The notes beneath the pieces were generated by a model. That model was not told the origin of the DNA, searched no databases, and saw nothing but the letters and a program-made list of their open reading frames with translations. 64,000 nt of DNA from Hansfordia pulvinata (taxonomy: Eukaryota > Ascomycota > Sordariomycetes > Xylariales). This document shows, one piece after another, positions 55,320 through 64,000 of the stretch. Position numbers and translations under genes: made by a program. The stretch covers positions 558,001 through 622,000 of the forward strand of contig BJKQ01000006.1 of assembly GCA_006538405.1 (NCBI GenBank), in the 5' to 3' direction. The first letter of the stretch is position 1, and the number at the start of each line of letters is the position of its first letter.

Positions 55320-57439
55320 GTCTGGGGTTTAGATGATGCGGTGACGGAGCTGGGGTGGGTGGGTTTCTCTCGTTGGACGGGGATCCGGCTGCCGGTGCCT
55401 CGGGGTGATAGGGAGGCGGTGATGCGTGGGCGCCGGCCGATGGGTAGCTGCGGCAGGGAAAGCAGCTGACGAGGCTCGGTCGTCTGGGTGGTGGATGCCG
55501 GGGGGGGGGGACTCAGATGTTGCGTGGTCTTGGGGGTCGATCGCGAGAGTCGCCGTCTGCCAGAAAGCGCCCCGACGCGACTGAAATTTTGCCGGCCAAT
55601 TGAACCGGGCGCCGCGAGAGGTGCTCGTACGGGGTTACGAGCAGCAAAGGCCTGAGTGCTCCCGTCAGCAACGTCAGGTACGTAGGTACCTACTCCCCTA
55701 CTGAGGTCAGGTCAAGTCCCGAGCTCTTTTACAGTGGAGACGGCTGGTGGTAGGTACGCGTACATGTATCCTTCTGGATGCTGGGGGTGGGATGGTACTT
55801 TCAGTGAGCGCCTCTTTGGCTGTGGCTTGTGCGCCAGCCGACTGTGGCTGGGGCATTTGCTCTGCGCTACGAGCAGGCGTACATAGGTTGAGGGTTGGGA
55901 TTGGAAGTCTACATCGACATCCCCAACCTGACTCTGGTGCGTGCCTCTGCTTCGTCGCTCGTGGCGATCCTTTGGGCTACCGCTGGCTCTGGCTCTTCGG
56001 TGACACCCACAATCAACTCTCATTTCGAGTCTGTCAGTGCCTCAGAGGGCCTGGGATTTGAAGGTTCTCCGTTTCACCATCTCTCTGCTTAGACTCAAGC
56101 GCCACCGGCAACGCCCCCCCGGATGCCACTCTCCTTAAACGTCCATCAGTCATCAGGAATAAAACGTGGGTCCGGAATGTGTCAGAGCCCGGTTGACCTC
56201 GCCGGCGTCGGCCGTACCGGGCATAGCCAGCATGAGAGTGGCTTGCAGAGTCTGCCACTGAGTCTATTTTGAAGCTTCGGCATCGGGCGTCTAGCAGAAT
56301 CTTTCACCTCGCCACACCCCGGGGGACGTCATCGCAGCCCCCGAGGCTAATAAGCGAGAATCCGAGCGACAAGCGGCACCGCCAACGCTGGCAAGCGCGG
56401 CAGCTCGGTTCCGCCATCGCCCCCCTCCCCTTCACCCGTCGGGCTCCTGGCGGCCCTCGCTGGGTTGAGCCCAGGCGACGCCGCGCCCTGCTCCTCGCGC
56501 AGAGATACATGCCGCCGGGCTTGGATTCCGTCTCGGGTTCGTGGTATCGCTAATTCGTCTCCGCCGGTTTGAAGCAGAAGCGAAGGCCGCGGTGGATCTT
56601 TTCCGGAAGAGATGGAGGATGATGCCCTGCGCGAGAGAGACACTCCCCGCGCCCAGGCTTCGAGTCGCATTGTCACGATTCGACACCGCGCTGTTCGCTG
56701 CGGGCCGGGATAGAGGAAGTCGCGAGCGCGGGAACAATCGTTGACAGGGGCGTTTTCTTTTGGCGGGCGAGTCCCCCCGTATGCTCGTACGCCATGCCAA
56801 GAAGACATCATGGGGGCCACTCGCAACGTCGGCCGAGCTCCATTATGGGCCCGGAATAGAAATCTCGCCGCCTGGATCTAGCACTTTCGCACTGCTGGGC
56901 GAAAGAAAGACCCTGGAACAGATTAAGCTCTTTTTCCCAGAGGCGGAGGACCATGGTCGCGCCAGGGTCTCGTCCCTATCGCGCCCGCGGCTCCCCATCG
57001 CGTGTGGTTTGGGAGGGCCAGATGAGTTGGGCAGGTTGTTCGCCACGGTTTCGAGGGACGCGCGGGTGGGCTGTGGGAAAAGAGCAAGCAAGGCTCTGAG
57101 GAGATGCCCGGGCGCCACCGGCAGTACTTTCCCTGCCTGCCCATCGCCACCCCAGGAGCTGCTTATTATCTTTCGACTTCAGCTCCTTGTGGGGATCGCC
57201 AGGGTCCTGCCCAAAATAACGAATCTTCGCCTGACACTTCAGCCCTTCCCCCATCCCCTTCCTCTGCGTCCCAAGGCTGAGAGGCTGAACACATGTGCGA
57301 GAGGAAGGATTTGTATGTATGTATATGTATGTCGCCGGTGTGGCCCCAGGTTACCCAGCAGAAATCGTCTGCCGTCTACTACCCAGTTGCAAGCGAGCGT
57401 GCGAGCAGAAGAAGAAGAAAAGGAAGCGTCGTCTCCACG
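55320..57439. other. Divergent intergenic region, uL29m / kinase-like
   Basis: Holds both promoters. A GGTACGTAGGTACCTAC element is at about 55677-55693 and a GTACGCGTAC variant at about 55756-55765. Open frames between 56269 and 57300 on both strands carry no domain. The frame of the kinase-like gene stays open upstream to an ATG at 57293, which I do not use because the 57440 start gives a signal peptide. Confidence 0.55.
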
Positions 57440-57710
57440 ATGTATCTGCCCCAGACCGTCCTCGCCGTGCTCAACGTCCTCCTATGGGCTTCGATCGCGT
57501 CCGCCGGGACACTCGACCGCCCCGGGAGACGAACAACAAGCATAACGGAAACAAAGACGGAAACAGGGACAGAAGCAAACCCGGCGATTCTCAGACGGGA
57601 CGTCAGGGACGTGGGCGGCCTGCGCGTCGACGTGGGGAGCCAGATCGGCCGCGGCAAGTACTCCACGGTGTACGCGGGCCGGGTGGGCGCCGCGGACGCC
57701 TTCGTCGTCG

Positions 57711-57741
<31 letters not shown>

Positions 57742-58531
57742 GAAGAAGAAGAAGAAGTCGCGGGACGTGGCGGTCAAGCACTGCGTGGCGGTGCTCAACC
57801 ACTGCGCGGAGGAGGTGCGCAAGCAGCGGGAGGTGCACGCGAGGCTGCCGCACGTGGCCCTCGCGGTGCTCGGCAGCGGCGAGGCGGACGGGGGCGGCGG
57901 CAGTATGTGGATCGCGATGCCGCTCGCGGCCGGGACGCTGACGCTGACGGCGGCGGAGGGGCAGGAGGAGCAGCAGCAGCCGCTGGTCGCCGAGTACGCG
58001 GGCCGGGGCGGGGCGCCGGGGGAGGAGAAGCTGGCGGACGTGCTGGCGCTCTGGGAGTCCCTGGTCGAGCTGCACGCCGCGGGGTGGTGGCACGGCGACC
58101 TGCGCGCGGACAACGTCGCGGTGCTGGAGGCGTGGCAGGAGAATAAGAAGAAGAAGGAGGGGGGGCTGCGGCCGTTCCGGCTGCTGGACTTTGCGCTGGC
58201 GGGCCGGTTCGACCCCGGCGGCGGCCACGTCGACGTGATGGCGGCGGCGGTGGCGCGCGAGCTGCGCACCGACGTCGCGAGGCTGGCGCAGGTGACGCAC
58301 GCGCTGGTCTTCGGCCGGCTGCCGGACGCGCCGGAGGACCCGTTCGCGCCGCCGGGCGCGCACCTCCGGGCCGGGGCCGAGGCCCGCGGGCAGCGGATGA
58401 GCGACGCGCTGGCGCGCTTCTTCGAGACGTTCACGGGCTCGCTCTTCTCGGCGCACGCGCAGACGGCGGCGCACGCGTTGCAGTTCCTCAGGGACAACGT
58501 CAAGGCCGAGGATATGGACGTCTGGGTATAA
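57440..58531 (+). CDS. Protein kinase-like protein with N-terminal signal peptide
   Basis: One exon of 363 aa. From 57440 the first residues form a signal peptide (MYLPQTVLAVLNVLLWASIASA). The kinase fold follows in order: glycine loop IGRGKYSTVYAG (from residue 69), beta-3 Lys113 in DVAVKHC, a likely alpha-C Glu (CAEEVRKQREV), catalytic loop WWHGDLRADNVAV with Asp220 and Asn225, and LLDFALAG in place of DFG with Asp250. So the metal- and ATP-binding residues are all present, although HRD reads HGD and DFG reads DFA. Eight Asp followed by a Gly/Lys run (residues 91-106) are inserted between beta 2 and beta 3. The C-lobe is short and lacks an obvious APE motif. Kinase similarity is good; secretion is inferred from the signal peptide, which would be lost as an N-terminus if translation began at 57293. 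Confidence 0.75.
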
Positions 58532-59834
58532 AAGGAAGCAGGGAGAGATAGAGAGATATTTAGAGAGGGGGGGGGGGGGGGGAGCTGAAAACTCGGCCGC
58601 ATCAACGTAGACTATTTCCCGACGGGTAGAACCTAAACCGTTTACACTTGGGGGATCTGGAAGAACGTCAATTAGACACGCACACACACACACGCTCGAG
58701 CGTGGAAGACGTTACCATCTGACCACTTGACCACTGAACACATTGCACCCGGGCGAGGAACCCATCATACTTCAGTGGCTACGAATAGTCCGTTACGGAG
58801 TCGGGGGACGCGGCATACTCGGTGGCTGAAGAGGGGGCTTGTTCTCGTGGCTCCCGTTCTCTTTGCAGACTACTACGGCTACGGCTACAGTTGCAAAGGG
58901 TCACCATGCTCAAGTCTCGAGCGTCCGCCTGTCTGTCTTCGCAAGACGTCCTGCGAGTTGTTGGCCCTCTCATACCCCGCTCTCCTCCTCTTCCTCTAAG
59001 CTGCCTCGTGCTCTGGCTCTTATTAGGGGATGAGAGGAGAATGGCCAGCAGGCTACGAGCACCAGGATCGGCTTCGAAAGCGGCTTCGGATCGAGGGGGC
59101 GGACTGTTTTACCTCTCCCGTTTCCCCCCTGGGAGAGGTGGAAGATGAAGAGGAGTGAAGCCGCTTTCTCTGGTTAAGCAAGTCAATTCAGGGACACTAG
59201 GGCTGGTGGTAGCCTCTGATCTTGGGAGCAGATCTGGCGTGGCCTATCTGTGGTTCGAGTGCGTCTGCTTGCCAGTCTGCCTGCCCCGTATCTCTCGTGG
59301 GTGGTGGATCCCAGCCCCGGCTTACTACCTTTTCAACCCTACGGATGTACGCGACGGCGCCGGCGATGGAGTCGACGGGGACCCTCCCGTACCTCCCCCG
59401 TTGCTTCTCGATCCATCCGGGCCTTGTCCCCCTTCCCACGTCTCTCCAGCAGTGTGGTGGTTTGTGTGTGGGGGGGGGGGGGGGAGGGGGGAGGGTGGAG
59501 AGGAGAGGGCGGCGCGGGAGGATCCCGATGGGAATAACCCGACTACGGCGTCGCTTGACAGGTAACAGCGCTCCCTCCTCTCTCTCGTGGGGACCAGGCC
59601 CCTCCTCGTGATGAGGAGGGATTCTGACAGCGTCCCGCCCCGGGGGAGAACCCCATATTCACCCGCTTTGGCCGCCTTTTTTGGAGGGGCCCCCGGTGGG
59701 GGCAGAGGAGGAGATCAAGGCGGGATGGGCCCCATGGGCTCCACGAGCTTGCTTTGACGACGGACGTCGGATGTGGGCGAAGGCCGCGAGTATGTACGAG
59801 TACCTTGTTGAATCTGTTGTTATGGCACGTGTTC

Positions 59835-59952
<118 letters not shown>

Positions 59953-60162
59953 GTGCTACTCGTAGTACGTCGTGTTCCAACAACCCGTATCGTCAACGCC
60001 AGCCCGCTCTCTCCCTTCGAGAAACACGGCTACTCGTACGACGTGGGCCGTCGGGGAAGACCGAGGAAGAGAAGGTGCTCGAGATGGACCGGAGATGCTG
60101 CCCAGGCTGTGTGGATCGGGGCAGCGATCCATGGACCGACGTGCTCGCACGGCCTGTCTCTT

Positions 60163-60210
60163 TGTGAAGTGAAGCTGTGGCAGTGCGTGCTGCCACAGCT
60201 TCACTTCACA
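60163..60210. repeat. Perfect inverted repeat, 21-bp arms, 6-nt loop
   Basis: Left arm 60163-60183 and right arm 60190-60210 are exact reverse complements, separated by TGCGTG. The arm begins TGTGAAGTGAAGC. Transcribed from either strand it would fold into a long hairpin. No gene lies within 1.6 kb to the left, so it is not an obvious terminator of a called gene. Confidence 0.95.
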
Positions 60211-61602
60211 GAGCATCCCATCCATCACGCGGCATGGCGTCCCGGATCTTGATCAGCACTACATATCTGAGCCAGCATGCCCGTTCCCTCTCAGCGTCTC
60301 CTTCTCTCTGCTGCTACGGAATATCTGCCGCCCACGACAGCATACCAGGGAGACAGACACACAACCAAGGCAGCAGCTCCGAGTCCCGCCTAGTCTTCCG
60401 CTCCCGTTCCCGGCCCCGCCAACCCGGAAGTGAGGCTAGCGCTTACTGCGGGAATTCAGGAAAAAAAGAAAAACCCCCTCTGACCGGGAGAGGAGGGGAG
60501 GGCTTTAGGAAGGGCAGCTGTTGTCGTCGTCGTCGTCGTCGTCGATATCGTCGGCAATGTGTCCGACGCAAGGAGGTACGCGTACTCGTAATCTGCCCCA
60601 ACAGGGCCCAAGCACTCCCATCATCAGTCTCTGCCTGCTATTGGTGTTTCTCTTTGCCTCCCTCGACGGAGTTGTTTCCGCGCGCTCTAGGTTATGTTAG
60701 GTAGCTTTTACTATTCTCTTATACATATCTTCTGTCTGCTCCCTTGCTCGCCCGGCGCGGCATGACGCAGCAGCTCTGCCAACGAGTCACTGGGTCGCAG
60801 TAGCGCGGTTGACGGGGGCCCCTCGTCTTGCCGCGACTCGGAAGAATTATCGTAAATACCCCCAGTAGTACTCGTAGATCCACGCTGCTGCCAGAAAGCC
60901 CTCTAGTTTTTTAACCCCAAGGCACAGGAGCGGCTCGGGGGGCAAGCATGTTCCATCTCCCGCATCCCAGGCCTGAGCACTACTCGATACGACTTACCAC
61001 CATTTAGGCAAATAAACAGACAGACAGACAGACCTTCTATCCATGTTGTTGTTAGTGGATTCCTGTTTCGCCAGTCACCCGGTGGTATAAAAAAAAATAA
61101 GAAAACAGAACTCGAGTTGAGAGGCCGCGCTGAATTGCTCTCCCCCTTCGTCTTTGCCTTGCTTCGACACTAGTGGATTCGACGAACCCAAAAATACTAG
61201 TAAGAGGGGGGGGGCTGATACTCGTAAACGGTAGTAATACTTGCAAGTAGAGAGAAAATCATATACACGTAGAATGCACTCTCTAATTAATGCGCCTGGC
61301 CCCTCTGGATTCCAACCAGTAAAAGTCTCGTCACGTTGCCAGTACTCTTACGCGCAAGGGCGGCTCACAACCGACTAACTGAAACGGTAGTAGGCGTTCT
61401 CGCTCGTAGGCATTCTCGCTCTTATTACAGTTGGTTTTGCTGTTAGTAGTATCATTAGTCAGAATACAAGATAAGTCTCGCCCTGTGTGCTCGAGTACTT
61501 AGTTGCCCGGGTTCTCCATCCTCTCGTCTCGCGGTGCAGACCAACTAGTGGCAATAAGCCAAATACCAGGCCGCGGCCAAGCCCTCCATACCTTTTACGT
61601 GT

Positions 61603-61604
<2 letters not shown>

Positions 61605-61652
<48 letters not shown>
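61605..61652. repeat. (GT)n microsatellite
   Basis: An uninterrupted GT run of about 48 bases between genes. Confidence 0.92.
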
Positions 61653-61654
<2 letters not shown>

Positions 61655-62583
61655 CCCGTATCATCCGGAGGACGGTGTTTGCACCCGGGAGTCCGGACAC
61701 CTTGGAGAGGAGGAGGCCACCCACCACATCTCATGACTTGTTCGGAGAGACGCAGCGGAGAGTGACCAGCAAGCACCCGTGGTAGAATGGGCTGGCCCTG
61801 TCAACTTGTCGTTGGTGGTCCGCAAAACCACTCCACAACGAACCCGTATCTACGAGTACGCAACCCCCTCAAAAAAAAAAAAAAACATCTTCATTACGAA
61901 AATGCAAACCAGACCAAACCAAACCAAACCAAAAAAAATAGCCACTAAGACTCATCAGTGCGCCTCGAAGAGAAGCCTGGCCGTCTGGCCGTACGAGTAC
62001 TTCGTACCCGGATCAGATAACGATGAAGCGAGAGGCAGCGAGGCAAAAACAAGCCCCTGCTGCCCAATGACGAAATGCGTCCAGGCAAGCATTAGAGTTG
62101 CTGTCACCGAGCACACACCGTGTACGTACTCGTAAGCGAGAGAAAGAGAGGGAGATAGCAAGGGTTGCGAGTAGGTGATGTACCGAGTACTCGTACCTAT
62201 TATCATTGTTGTTATTAGACGAGTTGCCTACGAGTACGTCCGGTCATGTGCCGCGGGCATTGTCCAGCCCTCTGTGCCCTCGAGAGAGATCACCCCCTGA
62301 GCCGTGCACGCCCGGGGGGAGGGGGATCCCAGTCCCGTCAATGCGCGCATAGCAGAGTCACGGGACCATACTCGCAGATGGCTGGGCTGGCTAGCTGGCT
62401 CATCAGGGCCCCCTGCAAACCCCTGTCTGCTCGCAGAATCACGGAAGAGGCGAGGAGCGTGGCTGATCTTCGAGTACGCGTACACTAGAAGGGGACACTA
62501 CGAAGTACACTATCGTACTCGTCCTAGTTCGGCTTGCGAGGGCTGATTGTGAGAAGAGGCCAATAATGTACTCGTGACCCGGT

Positions 62584-62585
<2 letters not shown>

Positions 62586-62614
<29 letters not shown>
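62586..62614. repeat. (TC)n microsatellite
   Basis: A short TC run about 15 bases after a TACTCGTG variant of the dispersed motif. Confidence 0.88.
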
Positions 62615-62618
<4 letters not shown>

Positions 62619-63136
62619 CTCTGCTAGACTATAATCGGTGCTCTCCTTGTTCTCTCATCACAACACCCTCCGGCGGCGCGCCTTGCCGCTGCAGAACCCG
62701 GCCCCAGTACAAGCAACCCCGTCCCGTCCCTTTCCGTCCCTTCGAACGAATGAACGAACGAAAGTCTTGCCCCAAGCCAACTTGCGAGTATCGTATCTAG
62801 GGCACGCGGCACGCGCGGGGACCGGCCCCGGCGGCCCCCGTCACCCGAGACGGCACGGAAGATCTGGCGGTTGATCTGGCGCTGTTGAGTTATTTTAGTC
62901 GGGGCGTGCACAGTCACACCTATCTGTATTATTACGAGTACATATCGTGGAAGGTGCTGGTGGTCGTATGCTCCGTAAGCAACTAGCCTCTTCTCAGCTA
63001 GCTGGTCAGCAAAAGGGGAGGGCCTTCACGAGTAGTACTCGGAGCATTGTACAAGAAATAAAATATAATAAGATAAAATAAAGCCGGGCTAGCCGGGGTC
63101 CAACCATAACGGCGTGGAAGTACCCGTACGAGTTGG

Positions 63137-63140
<4 letters not shown>

Positions 63141-63170
<30 letters not shown>
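63141..63170. repeat. (AC)n microsatellite
   Basis: A 30-base AC run close to a CCGTACGAGTTGGG variant of the dispersed motif at about 63123-63136. Confidence 0.9.
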
Positions 63171-63172
<2 letters not shown>

Positions 63173-63562
63173 AAGACCTTGCTGCTCGCTGCTGTCGGCG
63201 AAACGCCGATTGGCCAGCGGGCGGCGGCGAGAGAGAGAGGACTCGTCTTCCCCTCCGGTGCTGTGCCGTTCCGCTCCCTGCCCAGGCGAAGATGGCTGAT
63301 GAAAGAGGCACGAGAGTTTCGACTTTTGTACGACCGGGACGACGAGGACTGGGCCCAGCACCAAGTGTCAGGTGTGTTTACGAGTACTGCCAAGTCGTGA
63401 GGAGCGAGAAGCCGTGAGAGCAAAAAATAGATCATCACAGAGACAGAGAAGAAAGACGACAGACTTCTCCCGATACAGCAAAGACATTTAGACGAGCTAA
63501 TCCATACGATAAGCTAGACCAGGGGGCGCGAGCAGTGTCGGTGCAAGCGCCGATGACTACGC

Positions 63563-63576
63563 TACGAGTACTCGTA
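63563..63576. repeat. 14-nt palindrome TACGAGTACTCGTA
   Basis: Third perfect 14-nt palindrome formed by overlapping opposite copies of the dispersed 8-mer, in the gene-free right end. Confidence 0.85.
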
Positions 63577-64000
63577 CAATGCCAGACGTCGCCAGCATCG
63601 CCGACGACGCCCGTCTTCCAACATCATCACCAAGGCACGAGTAACTCATCACTCATCAGACTACGAGTAGTCAGCAGCTCGCGCGCGCATGCAGATGTGC
63701 GAGTACGACAAAACCCGCGCGGAAACCATCCCGCCCCAGGCCAACCCCCCGGGAACCCCCAGGGGAGGAGGAGAGAGGGGGACGATGCTGCTCGGTGACG
63801 GTGACGAACACTACACACCACCACCACCACCACCACCCTTTTTTCTATCTCTCTTTTCTCCCTCCCCCCCCCCAAAGTCTGGGGAGAGAGGAGGGGCGGG
63901 AGCGGTCTGTCAAGCGCCCACCTACTCGTACGGGATATACGTGTGAGCTGTCTGTCCGTTGCCAGCTTTTGCTTTCCAAACAACAAGAAGAGCGGAACCT

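Noticed and set aside
57293..57439. Upstream in-frame start for the kinase-like gene
   Set aside because: It would bury a good signal peptide inside the protein and add only Lys/Arg/Ser-rich sequence; kept as an alternative, not chosen.
57379..58693. Two long minus-strand frames
   Set aside because: Both are opposite the kinase-like gene, which has ordered kinase motifs; the antisense frames are Arg/Pro/Ser-rich without domains.

Overview
This window looks like a GC-rich stretch of nuclear genome from a filamentous ascomycete, probably a Sordariomycete. That placement is inferred from gene content and gene structure; no species can be named. The genes have short introns (55-133 bp where measured) with GTAAGT/GTATGT-type donors and YAG acceptors. 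Promoters are pyrimidine-rich and the intergenic spaces are long and full of microsatellites. I see no tRNA, rRNA, transposon coding region or CRISPR array.

I can support seventeen protein genes. Left to right they are: an EglC-type GH17 cell-wall glucanase (1790-3284, -); hamartin/TSC1 (6855-10068, -); a DJ-1/PfpI-like protein (13006-14003, +); mitoribosomal uL23m (14713-15496, +); a METTL4-type N6-adenine methyltransferase (15908-17484, -); a CSC1/OSCA-type channel with a PHM7-like tail (20315-24086, +); an EMP70/TM9SF protein (28490-30690, +); a Rei1-like zinc-finger protein (31871-33169, +); a hotdog thioesterase (33771-34743, -); a LEU5-type mitochondrial carrier (38766-40071, -); a small six-cysteine secreted protein (42651-43282, -); two tandem BTB/POZ genes (45271-46055 and 46925-47717, +); eIF2B alpha/GCN3 (48577-49757, -); Rab GDI (50723-52777, -); mitoribosomal uL29m (54293-55319, -); and a kinase-like protein with a signal peptide (57440-58531, +). 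The last 5.5 kb holds no gene I can support. The genes do not form one pathway. Most are housekeeping genes (translation, trafficking, mitochondria, TOR control), with a few accessory-looking ones: the six-Cys protein, the BTB pair, the secreted kinase-like protein and the shortened Rei1-like protein.

Two window-wide patterns stand out. First, the 8-mer TACTCGTA or its complement TACGAGTA occurs about 50 times by hand count, always between genes and never inside a coding region I call. About one or two copies would be expected by chance. A looser family built on TAGGTACCTA / CCTTAGGTA shares the same spaces. Second, nine apparent single-base losses, mostly in C or G runs, break the frames of four otherwise well-conserved genes (METTL4, the CSC1-like channel, the thioesterase and GDI). 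I read these as probable assembly errors rather than four pseudogenes, so the coordinates given for those genes span frame breaks.
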